From an uncultured Clostridia bacterium (GTDB taxonomy: Bacteria > Bacillota > Clostridia > TANB77 > CAG-508): a stretch of DNA of 46,430 nucleotides. Positions within the stretch are counted from its first letter, which is position 1. The number at the start of each line of letters is the position of its first letter. Shown piece by piece: positions 1 through 7,696 of the stretch. The stretch spans positions 1 to 46,430 of the forward strand of contig CALXWM010000006.1 of assembly GCA_944392425.1 (NCBI GenBank). Direction: 5' to 3'. The notes under the pieces are model-generated. The model made no database searches and had not been told where the DNA came from. It was given only the letters and a program-made list of their open reading frames with translations. Position numbers and translations under genes: made by a program.

Positions 1-23
1 TTTTTTCAATATATTTTTGTTAA

Positions 24-65
24 AAATTATGTAGGCAATTTTTTATATTTTGCCTACATAAATTT
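24..65. terminator. bidirectional hairpin terminator after the carboxypeptidase gene
   Basis: The arms ATGTAGGCAA and TTGCCTACAT form a stem of at least 10 bp around an AT-rich loop, extended by A/T pairs on both sides. It lies about 60 bp past the stop codon of the minus-strand carboxypeptidase and is followed by T-rich sequence on either strand. Confidence 0.7.
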
Positions 66-123
66 TACACTAACCATAACTTGTGATAAAATTATCCAAT
101 AAAATTAGTTTATGAAAGTTTTT

Positions 124-1521
124 CTATATTCTCAGTAATGTAAACCAATCTTCAAACACTCTTTTGGTCATTGTAAAAAAGCTATACTTCGGCACATCTG
201 CATTTGCAACCAAATCAACTCTTGCAATTTCATTTCCATCAAGTGTAAATGTTAGCTCTCCTATTTTTTGCGCTTTAATTACTGGTGCAGAAATATTATT
301 AAATATTTCAACATTTTGCGTTATATTCATATCATTTGATTTTTTTATAACAACTCCAGCATCATTACTTAGTACAGCTTCTACACTACTTTCTAGCCCC
401 TTTTCTATGTTTGCATTTCCTACAACATCATTTTCTTTTCCTAATTCTTTATACTGATAATTATTAAATCCATAATCTAAGAGTTGTCTTGCCTCTGCAA
501 ATCTAATAGTGCTTGTTTCTCCTTTCATTATTACAGCAATTAAAGATAAACCATTTCTAGTTGCACTTGCTGATAAATTAAATAGTGCTACACTTGTTGA
601 ACCAGTTTTTAAACCAGTACAGCCTTCATAATTTCTTACTAGTTTATTTGTATTTACAAGTTCTGACTTTCCTCCTCTTAAGCTATCCATATATATGGTT
701 GTGTAATCTGTAATTTGAGGATGATTTTTTAAAAGCTCTCTTGACATTATTGCTATATCATAAGCAGATGTAATGTGCCCATCTTCATCTATTCCATGAC
801 AATTTTTAAAAGTTGTGTCATTCATTCCAAGTTCTTTTGCTCTTTGGTTCATTTTTTCCACAAAAGCTTCTTGTGAACCTTCTAAATACTCTGCCATTGC
901 CACTGAACAATCATTTGCACTTTGCAGACATATTGCTTTAAGCATTTCATCTACAGTAAGCTCTTCTGTTGTATCTAGCCATATTTGTGAGCCACCCATA
1001 TTGCTAGCGTTTTCACTACATGGTACTTTATCTGTTAATGATATTCTCCCACTATCTAGAGCCTCCATTATTAAAAGAATTGTCATTACTTTTGTTACTG
1101 ATGCTGGCCTTAATTGTTCATGCATATTGTAATCATAAATAACTTTTCCTGTATTTTGCTCAATTAAAATTGCTCCTCCACAAGTCAAATTAAGCGGGTT
1201 GTTTGTAACTGCTTCAGATGTGTCAAGAATTTCACCACTCATTGCTTCTGCATTTACATTTATAGAGTCTGTATTTAACATATTTTCACTAACATTATTT
1301 ATTTCATTACTTACACTTGTATTATTGCTATTCACTTTTTCAGTATTATTTACTTTATTTTCACTAATTGGAGCATTGTCATCATATGCCACATTCTCGT
1401 TTAATTTATTGTTTTGACTTGACCACACTGGTATGTCATAGCTCGACGCTAAACCTGCTGATGACATAAAAAATATTACCGCTGTACACATTATAAAATA
1501 TTTTAAAAATCTTTTCTTCAT
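124..1521 (-). CDS. D-alanyl-D-alanine carboxypeptidase (serine peptidase S11)
   Basis: This is a low-molecular-weight penicillin-binding protein that trims the terminal D-Ala from peptidoglycan stem peptides outside the membrane. The N-terminus MKKRFLKYF is followed by a hydrophobic signal segment, then an Asn/Ser-rich linker of about 80 residues. All three S11 motifs are present: SVTK (about 141-144, nucleophile Ser), SAN (about 201-203) and KTG (about 305-307). A C-terminal beta domain and a basic/hydrophobic tail ending in FEDWFTLLRI fit the PBP5-type membrane-docking helix. The start at 1521 was chosen because GGAGGAG sits 6 bases upstream; an upstream in-frame TTG at 1536 lies within that SD sequence and is unlikely. 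Length (465 aa) is long for the family because of the low-complexity linker. Family assignment is secure; the exact paralogue (DacA/DacF type) is not decidable here. Confidence 0.93.
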   Translation of the reverse strand: MKKRFLKYFIMCTAVIFFMSSAGLASSYDIPVWSSQNNKLNENVAYDDNAPISENKVNNTEKVNSNNTSVSNEINNVSENMLNTDSINVNAEAMSGEILDTSEAVTNNPLNLTCGGAILIEQNTGKVIYDYNMHEQLRPASVTKVMTILLIMEALDSGRISLTDKVPCSENASNMGGSQIWLDTTEELTVDEMLKAICLQSANDCSVAMAEYLEGSQEAFVEKMNQRAKELGMNDTTFKNCHGIDEDGHITSAYDIAIMSRELLKNHPQITDYTTIYMDSLRGGKSELVNTNKLVRNYEGCTGLKTGSTSVALFNLSASATRNGLSLIAVIMKGETSTIRFAEARQLLDYGFNNYQYKELGKENDVVGNANIEKGLESSVEAVLSNDAGVVIKKSNDMNITQNVEIFNNISAPVIKAQKIGELTFTLDGNEIARVDLVANADVPKYSFFTMTKRVFEDWFTLLRI

Positions 1522-1563
1522 AAAAAACTCCTCCAACTGATTAATATTATTCAGTCGGAAGAG
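1522..1563 (-). promoter_or_regulatory. terminator-like hairpin whose 3' arm is the carboxypeptidase SD
   Basis: On the minus strand CTCTTCCGACTGA (1563-1551) pairs over 13 positions, including two G-U pairs, with TCAGTTGGAGGAG (1540-1528), leaving a 10-base AT loop. The 3' arm contains the GGAGGAG ribosome binding site and is followed at once by six T and then the ATG at 1521. It can be read as the intrinsic terminator of the upstream DUF368 gene or as a structure that hides the SD. Both readings follow from the same sequence; regulation is inferred. Confidence 0.6.
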
Positions 1564-1603
1564 CTTTTATGAATTTATTGTTCAATTGAAATTTTTAAAT
1601 CAA

Positions 1604-2458
1604 TTATTTGTTTGGTTCTTCAATTCTTTTTATTTTCTTTACTAATGCTTTTATTTTTGCAGTATTACCTTTTATATCTCCTAGGAAATATGATACGCCA
1701 AATCCAATTATCATTATTATTATTGAAATAACTGAATTAGCATTAAATCCTAAGGCACAACTTTCGTTCAATACATTTGGAATTATTGATATAAATAAAC
1801 CAAATATTATTGAGAATGTTCCTGTGTAAAATCTTTTTAATAATATATTCATTAAGAAAGATATTACAAGAACTCCTATTACTAAACCAAATGCAGCAGG
1901 TATTAAAACTGAAAAGTTAAGGTCAGCAATTGAGCCGACATATAGTTCATATAAGCCTAGTGATGATAGTATTACTGCACTATCAACTCCCGGAACTATT
2001 GATGAACCAGCTACTGCAACACCTAACAATACTGATTGGAACAAATTAGGATCTGTTATTACAGGGAACAAATTCTTGTTAAATGAAAATAGTGCAAATC
2101 CAACAATTGCTCCTATTAGCATTAATATGTAATATTTTTTGTCAAATCCTTCTTTTTTTACCTCTTTATAAAATAATGGTATTGTTCCTATAACTAATCC
2201 TAAAAAAGCATATCTTGTGTACATTTCAAAATTAGCTAGTAAAAAGTCTACTACTTTGCTAAATATAAGTATACCTACTCCAAATCCCAAAACTAATGGA
2301 ATTAAAAATTTTAAATTTTGTTTAAAATTTTTGAATAGTGTTCCTATTGCTGTTATTGTTTTTTGGTATAATCCCAAAATTACCAATAAAACACTACCAC
2401 TTAATCCTGGTGCTATACCACCAATTCCTACTATAATTCCTTTTAAAAAGTTATACAT
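1604..2458 (-). CDS. DUF368 (PF04018) polytopic membrane protein, PopT-like
   Basis: The protein is 284 aa and almost wholly hydrophobic, with about 8 membrane segments. It has the glycine-rich start GIIVGIGGIAPGLSGSVLLV and an internal repeat of that motif, GVAVAGSSIVPGVDSAVIL, as is typical of DUF368. Members of this family have been reported as undecaprenyl-phosphate translocases (PopT), returning the lipid carrier of wall precursors to the inner leaflet. That function is transferred from the family, not shown here. The ATG at 2458 has GGAGGAAGAAA in front. It lies directly upstream of the D,D-carboxypeptidase gene on the same strand with a gap of 82 bp, which is consistent with a shared wall-related context. 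Confidence 0.85.
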   Translation of the reverse strand: MYNFLKGIIVGIGGIAPGLSGSVLLVILGLYQKTITAIGTLFKNFKQNLKFLIPLVLGFGVGILIFSKVVDFLLANFEMYTRYAFLGLVIGTIPLFYKEVKKEGFDKKYYILMLIGAIVGFALFSFNKNLFPVITDPNLFQSVLLGVAVAGSSIVPGVDSAVILSSLGLYELYVGSIADLNFSVLIPAAFGLVIGVLVISFLMNILLKRFYTGTFSIIFGLFISIIPNVLNESCALGFNANSVISIIIMIIGFGVSYFLGDIKGNTAKIKALVKKIKRIEEPNK

Positions 2459-2531
2459 TTTCTTCCTCCAAAATTTGTTTTTTTAAAATTACTTTACCAT
2501 TTTACTATATAGATATAAATTAGTCAAATTA

Positions 2532-2563
2532 TTTTTACGAAAAGGACCGTCCCCAAAGTAAAA
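2532..2563. repeat. family C repeat, copy C1
   Basis: TTTTTACGAAAAGGACCGTC followed by CCCAAAGTAAAA contains the near-palindromic core GGACCGTCC. It ends one base before the stop codon of the acyl-CoA synthetase gene (2565). Related copies are at 13581, 13767 and 21803. Confidence 0.75.
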
Positions 2564-2564
2564 G

Positions 2565-4280
2565 TTATATTACAGTTTTAATTTCTTCTTTTCTTTTAAT
2601 TTTTTGTGTTGTTGTTTTTATTAAAGGTTTATCTGTTAAAATCATATGTTTAATATATTTGTATGGTGGTAATGTTTTATTTACCTCCTTAATTTGATTC
2701 CATATATTTTTATATAAATCATCCTCAGATATATCTCCATATTTTTCTTTTACTTTATCTTTGTTGTATACTACTTTAATAGCAACCTTTATTTTTGATT
2801 TATCATCTTCTTCTGGCATACCAAATACAAAGCATTCTTCTACTTCATAAATTCTATTTACAAGTGTTTCTAATTCTTCTGGGAATACTTTTTTACCATT
2901 TTTTAAAACAATCATGTCTTTTTGTCTTCCAGTAATAAATAAGAATCCTTTTTTGTCAATATATCCTAAGTCACCTGTATAGAACCATCCGTCTTTTAAT
3001 ACTTCTTTAGTAGCTTCTTCATTTTCATAATATCCAAGCATTACATTTGGACCTTTAACTCTAATTTCACCTATACCTTTGTCATCTTTGTTTACAATTT
3101 CAACTTGCACATCTTTTAAAGGTATTCCAACAGAGCCATATTTTACTTGTTTGAAGTTTTCAGCAGCTATAACTGGAGATGTTTCAGTTAGTCCATAACC
3201 TTGAACCATTTTTATTCCTAAATCATTAAATCCCTTTTCAGTTCTTTTATCTAGGGGCGCACCACCTGAAATTACAAATCTCATTTCTCCACCTAGTCCA
3301 TCTATAACTTGCTTAAATAGTTTTCTTCTTATATCAATGTGTAATTTTAGTAAACAATTGCTTAAACCTTTTGCAAATTCTATAAGCTTAGTTTTATTTT
3401 GTTTTGCAATTTCTTTTTCAATGTTTTCATACATTTTGTCTACTAATAAAGGTACTCCAACAAATACTGATACTTTATATTCTTTCAAATTTTGCTGAAT
3501 ATATCTTAAACCATCTGTAAATACTGTTTTTACTCCACATGCAAGCATTACTATCATACAAGTTGAGCCAAATATATGATGAAATGGTAAAAATGCTATA
3601 TTAACATCAGTATCTCTTATATCTTCTACCAACTGCATATTATATACATTAACAGCTATTCCATATTGTGCAAGCATTACAGCTTTTGATTTTGATGTTG
3701 TTCCTGATGTAAAAAGTAAAATGCTCATTGCGTGCGAATCAATTTCACAATTTATATAATCTTTGTTCCCTGATTTTATAATTTCAGTTCCTTCTTCAAT
3801 TAAATCTGGAACATTTATAAAATCTTTTAATTTGCTCATGCAAATATATACTTTTACTTTTGTTTTTCCATTTTCCTTTATTGTGTTTATTTTTTCTTCA
3901 TATTTTTCATCAAATACTATTGCTTCTGCTTTACTTCTTACAAGTGAATCCTCTAATTCTTCTACTTGAAGTTCTTTATCCAGAGGAACTGAAACCATTC
4001 CCCCTAATAAGCAAGATAAGTGAGAAATAGCCCATTCATATCTATTTCTTCCACATATAGCAACTCTTTTTCCTTTTAGTCCTAGTTTGTATAAAGCACT
4101 ACCTAGAGCATTTATTTCATCAAGCATTTTCTTATATGTAGTGTTTTTATATTCTATCCCCTTTTCTTTGATTTTCTTCGTTACAAAAGCTACATGGTTT
4201 GGATACATTTTTACTGAATTATAAATAATTTCTTTAATGTTCCCAAACTTTGTAGCTTGCCTTAAAATAGTTTCTTTCAT
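2565..4280 (-). CDS. AMP-dependent acyl-CoA synthetase / ligase
   Basis: This ANL-superfamily enzyme would activate a carboxylic acid, probably a fatty acid, to its acyl-adenylate and then the CoA thioester. The AMP-binding signature TSGTTSKSK is at about residues 191-199, followed by GYGLTETSP, GWFYTGDLGY and the hinge/A10-type region KNGKKVFPEELE. The C-terminal lysine motif TTTQKIKRKEE is present. At 571 aa the protein fits the long-chain FadD-like group and lacks a membrane anchor. The start ATG at 4280 is preceded by AAGGAATTATTAAG. No fatty-acid degradation genes are nearby, so the substrate and whether it loads CoA or an acyl carrier protein are unknown. The gene is flanked on both sides by dispersed repeats (C1 and A1). 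Confidence 0.88.
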   Translation of the reverse strand: MKETILRQATKFGNIKEIIYNSVKMYPNHVAFVTKKIKEKGIEYKNTTYKKMLDEINALGSALYKLGLKGKRVAICGRNRYEWAISHLSCLLGGMVSVPLDKELQVEELEDSLVRSKAEAIVFDEKYEEKINTIKENGKTKVKVYICMSKLKDFINVPDLIEEGTEIIKSGNKDYINCEIDSHAMSILLFTSGTTSKSKAVMLAQYGIAVNVYNMQLVEDIRDTDVNIAFLPFHHIFGSTCMIVMLACGVKTVFTDGLRYIQQNLKEYKVSVFVGVPLLVDKMYENIEKEIAKQNKTKLIEFAKGLSNCLLKLHIDIRRKLFKQVIDGLGGEMRFVISGGAPLDKRTEKGFNDLGIKMVQGYGLTETSPVIAAENFKQVKYGSVGIPLKDVQVEIVNKDDKGIGEIRVKGPNVMLGYYENEEATKEVLKDGWFYTGDLGYIDKKGFLFITGRQKDMIVLKNGKKVFPEELETLVNRIYEVEECFVFGMPEEDDKSKIKVAIKVVYNKDKVKEKYGDISEDDLYKNIWNQIKEVNKTLPPYKYIKHMILTDKPLIKTTTQKIKRKEEIKTVI

Positions 4281-4310
4281 CTTAATAATTCCTTTCTAAG
4301 CTCAAAATCT

Positions 4311-4435
4311 AGTTGGAAAAGAATTGTGCTTTTGGCTAGGCGAACAAGCAAGAAAACCGGAGGCGTGCTTTTAAGCCCGCTAAAGGCTTTTCGAAGCACA
4401 GTTAAACGACGCCAAAACGCAATTGTTTTTCAACT
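4311..4435. repeat. family A inverted-repeat element, copy A1
   Basis: The ends AGTTGGAAAAGAATTG and CAATTGTTTTTCAACT pair, followed inward by CTTTTGGC with GCCAAAA. The interior shares AGGCG, CCGGAGGCGT and ACGACG with copy A2. It occupies the gap between the acyl-CoA synthetase start and the alarmone synthetase remnant. See copies at 34434 and 38376. Confidence 0.8.
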
Positions 4436-4467
4436 TTTCTCCATAGTACTAGCTTAACACAATAATA

Positions 4468-4497
4468 AAAGACCAGTCAATTTGTCGACCGGTCTTT
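4468..4497 (-). terminator. terminator of the alarmone synthetase gene
   Basis: On the minus strand AAAGACCGGTCGA pairs with TTGACTGGTCTTT through 13 bp with wobbles and runs into TTATTATTG. It lies 8 bp past the stop codon. Confidence 0.7.
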
Positions 4498-4504
4498 CAA
4501 ATTT

Positions 4505-5177
4505 TTACTTAGCCATTTGTTTCTGATAAATTCTCATCATACTTTCGTCAATTTTGTTAATAATCTTTGCATACCAAGCTAATTTTTTGGAGTCTTTATT
4601 AGAAATTTTCGCTTTTGTTTTGTACTTCATTTTATGTTCTGCTGAAGCCCAAAAGTCCATTGCAAGTGTTCTGATTTGTATTTCTACTTTTATTGGTATA
4701 ATATCTTCTTCATAATGTATCATTGTTTCAATTACCATATGGTATCCCATATATCCGCTTTTTTTAGGATTAGTTATGTAATCTTTTTCTTTTATTACCC
4801 TAGTATTTGGCATACTTCTTATAATATCCCTAACTCTAAAAACATCATCTTGAAAAGTACATACAACCCTAATACCTGCTATGTCATTTATATACTCTAT
4901 TAAATTTTTATAATTTAGTTCGTAATTTTTCTTCTTCATTTTATTTATTATGCTTGTTGGAGTTTTTATTCTACTTGAAATATGATTAATAACTTCATAA
5001 TTATATTTGTTATTAAAATATTCTTGAAGAGCTCCGTAGTTTGTCTAAAATGTCTATTTGTGCTCTTTGGTATAAAGACATTAGCATATTAAATTCTTTC
5101 TTTTCAACATTGAGCGGAACTAACCCACTCGCTGTTAATTCACTATTTTTTACGTGCAACGTTTCTGTTTTAACCAC
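4505..5177 (-). pseudogene. small alarmone synthetase (RelQ/YjbM type), frameshifted
   Basis: The uninterrupted part (4505-4939) encodes the RelA/SpoT synthetase core: DIAGIRVVC, KEKDYITNPKKSGYMGYH and VEIQIRTLAMDFWASAEHK, matching the ppGpp synthetase domain of RelQ-like proteins. Reading upstream in the same frame gives YGALQEYF...ISSRIKTPTSIINK, a good match to the family N-terminal helices, but a TAG at 5045-5047 closes it. The next frame encodes the expected start, ending VEKKEFNMLMSLYQRAQIDILDKL, up to about 5035. The two halves therefore join through a frameshift near 5030-5045 (around ACAAACTACGGAGC). The likely original start is GTG at 5177 or ATG near 5117. A sequencing or assembly error, a true pseudogene, or a functional restart at the internal ATG 4939 (144 aa lacking N-terminal helices) are all possible. 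The upstream part has no separate recognisable function. Confidence 0.78.
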
Positions 5178-5315
5178 CTCATTTCTAGTTTCTTGTTTAT
5201 TATTTTACACAACAATTGTATCCAAATTGTGTCCTATAAGTAAATTAAAATTTACCTTATTTTTTAAACTTTTATATTATATTCGTGTAATTCCTAGAAA
5301 ATGAATAAATAGTTT
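5178..5315. other. intergenic gap between Dps-like gene and alarmone synthetase
   Basis: This is AT-rich sequence with no recognisable element beyond a likely 5' leader of the frameshifted alarmone synthetase. Confidence 0.4.
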
Positions 5316-5747
5316 TTAGCAATTAGCTACCTGTGTTATCATCCAGCATTTCTTTTGATAATCTTTTAAATATTCATCCATTAAACTAGATGTTACTGGA
5401 CATCCTTCATTTTCAGCATCTTGCTTTATTTTTTTGCAATTTTCTATAAGTGTTCCATAATCCTGCAAAAGAACATTCCATATATCACAAGATTTAACTT
5501 GCGCACTTTCCGCTTCTTTTATTTGGCTAGTTTCCAAGTACTCTTTCATTGTAGCCATGACATGATATTTTTTTGCAACTATTACTTCTGCGATTTCATC
5601 GATTTGTTCATTTATGCTATTATAATATTCTTCTAATTTTTCATGGGTTGTAAAAAAGTCTGCTCCTGTAATATTCCAATGATAATTTTGTAATTTCCTA
5701 TAAAAAACATTTAGATTTGATAATAATAAATTTAAATCATCACACAT
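5316..5747 (-). CDS. dps: Dps/ferritin-like DNA-protection protein
   Basis: Dps proteins form dodecamers that oxidise and store iron and shield DNA during starvation or peroxide stress. The family signature LQNYHWNITGADFFTTHEKL with following EEYYNSINEQIDEIAE is present near residues 20-55; the His and acidic residues are the inter-subunit ferroxidase ligands. The protein is about 143 aa, slightly short for the family, and all helical. The start at 5747 (MCDDLN) was preferred because AAGGAAGGTGGG is well spaced ahead of it; an upstream GTG at 5756 falls inside that SD. The C-terminus ends WMITQVANC with two cysteines in the last 11 residues, which is unusual for Dps. It stands alone, upstream of the alarmone synthetase remnant. 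Confidence 0.88.
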   Translation of the reverse strand: MCDDLNLLLSNLNVFYRKLQNYHWNITGADFFTTHEKLEEYYNSINEQIDEIAEVIVAKKYHVMATMKEYLETSQIKEAESAQVKSCDIWNVLLQDYGTLIENCKKIKQDAENEGCPVTSSLMDEYLKDYQKKCWMITQVANC

Positions 5748-5946
5748 AATTCCCACCTTCCTTCTTTAATCGTTATCTAATTTTAAATTTTCGCCTTTTT
5801 AATATCTTTGCTTAGAGAAATTTTAAAATCAAATTTTACTTCTTACATTATTTCCTATAAAATCTAGATTTATACTTTATTATTATAATTTTAAATATTA
5901 TTTTCAATAACATCTTTTGGTCACTCATAAACGCCATGCAAAGTAG

Positions 5947-6723
5947 TTATTCCTCAATATACATTGCTTTTGCTATATAAGGAAGTATACTTTCTGTGTC
6001 ATACCAACCTGACATTTTAATTTTTCCATATAATCCATTTGGATTTGAAACATACACTTTATTTTGATTATCTGTAGCTAAAAGTAACATATAATGTGAT
6101 GATGTTGTCCATGTACTATCTGGTGTATTCCATACACATATAAGTATTGGTTTATTTTTGCTTAATTGCTCCATGACATACTCTTTTTCAAAATATAAAC
6201 TTGCATATAAAAAGTCGGTATTCGCTATTCCGAATCTATTTGTAAGCTCACTGCTCATCTGGTCACCTTCCAAATGCTCTCCTTCAAAATTTACATATAT
6301 TTTTCTTAAGTCTTCTGGCGTATAATCATAACCATATCCACTAAGTAATGTTGCTATTGCAGCCAATCCACATCCGTTTTCTTCAAAAGTTCCACCCCAA
6401 TACTCGTTATTTTTATATGATGCATTTCCCACTTGCTTATATTCTTTATATACTTTTCCATCTACTGCTGTAAAAGTTGTATCATATCCATCCATTCCCT
6501 CTACTTTTTCTTGTCCAACGCCTGCATAGCCTACATTGTGGCTAAGTTCTTCTACATTTATTGACAACGGTTTAGATTTTTGAGCTCCATAATTCAACTC
6601 TGAAATCAATCCTGCATATTTATTTACTAAAATATATGCCCCAATTACAATTAATAATAAAATTACAACTACTTTTTTATTAATAAATCTTTTCCTCTTT
6701 TTATTTACAATTTTTTCACTCAT
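5947..6723 (-). CDS. membrane-anchored C39-like cysteine protease
   Basis: A short basic N-terminus is followed by one membrane segment (about residues 17-34), so the catalytic domain is extracytoplasmic. The papain-like C39_2 pattern is visible: ENGCGLAAIATLLSGYG with Cys118, SSHYMLLLATD with His210, and VYVSNPNG with Asn227. This fits the Peptidase_C39_2 family of wall- or surface-acting cysteine proteases. Its substrate is unknown. The ATG at 6723 has AAAGGATAAAATTAAA upstream. It is divergently transcribed from the VanRS-like genes, with a 283 bp shared region, so it may be a target of that system (inference). There is no ABC transporter beside it, so it is unlikely to be a bacteriocin leader peptidase. 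Confidence 0.82.
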   Translation of the reverse strand: MSEKIVNKKRKRFINKKVVVILLLIVIGAYILVNKYAGLISELNYGAQKSKPLSINVEELSHNVGYAGVGQEKVEGMDGYDTTFTAVDGKVYKEYKQVGNASYKNNEYWGGTFEENGCGLAAIATLLSGYGYDYTPEDLRKIYVNFEGEHLEGDQMSSELTNRFGIANTDFLYASLYFEKEYVMEQLSKNKPILICVWNTPDSTWTTSSHYMLLLATDNQNKVYVSNPNGLYGKIKMSGWYDTESILPYIAKAMYIEE

Positions 6724-6873
6724 TTTAATTTTATCCTTTCCAAAGGAACGTAATTATGATTTAATTTGCAATTCTAGAATAATCGCAATGATATTGACTA
6801 CATTTCCTTTCTGCAATTTACAATTAAATTATAAAATCATTTTTTAAATAATGTTTTAATACTTTCTAAAGAA

Positions 6874-6926
6874 TTTCTTACAATTTTCTTACAAATTGCA
6901 CAATCGCACCATTTATGTGTTATACT
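6874..6926 (+). promoter_or_regulatory. vanR-like promoter with direct-repeat response-regulator site
   Basis: Two copies of TTACAA (6878-6883 and 6889-6894) are spaced 11 bp apart, each within TTCTTACAA, the spacing expected for tandem OmpR-family binding. They abut a -35-like TTGCAC (6896-6901) with TATACT (6921-6926) 19 bp on. Position just upstream of the -35 box suggests activation by a response regulator, plausibly autoregulation. Confidence 0.55.
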
Positions 6927-7006
6927 AAGATTGGGCAAAATTTTTATTCTTAAATTATACTTACAACTTTGGACTTTGCCTATTTACTTATAAAGGGGTT
7001 TATTTT

Positions 7007-7696
7007 ATGAGTTACAATATTTTAGTATTAGATGATGAAAAAGAAATTGCAGACTTAGTCGAATTATCTTTAAACAATCCTGATTACAATATTTATAAAT
7101 TTGCAGATAGTAAAAAAGCCATTGAGTGCATAAAAAATACAAAATTGGATATGGCAATATTAGATGTAATGCTTCCTGATATAGACGGCTTTACTATTTG
7201 CCAAACGATAAGGAAAAAGTACAATTTTCCAATACTAATGCTTACTGCAAAAGTTGATGATGTTTCTAAAATAAAAGGCCTTTCTATTGGTGCTGATGAC
7301 TATATTACCAAGCCTTTTAATCCTCTAGAATTAATGGCTAGGGTAAAATCTGCACTAAGAAGATTTCATGAGTATAATGGTGAAAATTCAGAAGAAAACG
7401 ATGTTATAGAAATCAACTCTCTCACAATCAATAGGAAAAATCATAAATGTTATTTGTTAGATGAAGAAATAGATTTAACACCGATTGAATTTTCTATCCT
7501 TTTATACCTTTGCCAAAACAGAGGAAAAGTGGTTAATTCAGAGGAACTTTTTGAAAATGTATGGAAAGAAAAATCTTATGATTGCAATAATACTGTTATG
7601 GTTCATATTAAAAGATTAAGAGAAAAATTACATGAGCCACCTAAAAATCCTAAAATTATAAAAACTGTATGGGGTGTTGGATATGAAATCGAGTGA
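7007..7696 (+). CDS. VanR-like OmpR-family response regulator
   Basis: The receiver domain has the acidic pair in LDDEKEIADLVELSL, the phospho-acceptor Asp53 (ILDVMLPD) and Lys102 (ADDYITKPF). A winged-helix DNA-binding domain follows (LTPIEFSILLYLCQNRGKVV, then VMVHIKRLREKL and VWGVGYEIE). The 229 aa sequence reads closest to VanR of glycopeptide-resistance operons, especially EIADLVEL and LSIGADDYITKPFNPLELMARVK. The ATG at 7007 has AAAGGGG upstream. Its stop overlaps the start of the histidine kinase by 14 bases, so the two are translationally coupled. No vanH/A/G/X/T ligase or dipeptidase gene is in the window, so its regulon must be elsewhere or unrelated to glycopeptides. Confidence 0.9.
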   Translation: MSYNILVLDDEKEIADLVELSLNNPDYNIYKFADSKKAIECIKNTKLDMAILDVMLPDIDGFTICQTIRKKYNFPILMLTAKVDDVSKIKGLSIGADDYITKPFNPLELMARVKSALRRFHEYNGENSEENDVIEINSLTINRKNHKCYLLDEEIDLTPIEFSILLYLCQNRGKVVNSEELFENVWKEKSYDCNNTVMVHIKRLREKLHEPPKNPKIIKTVWGVGYEIE

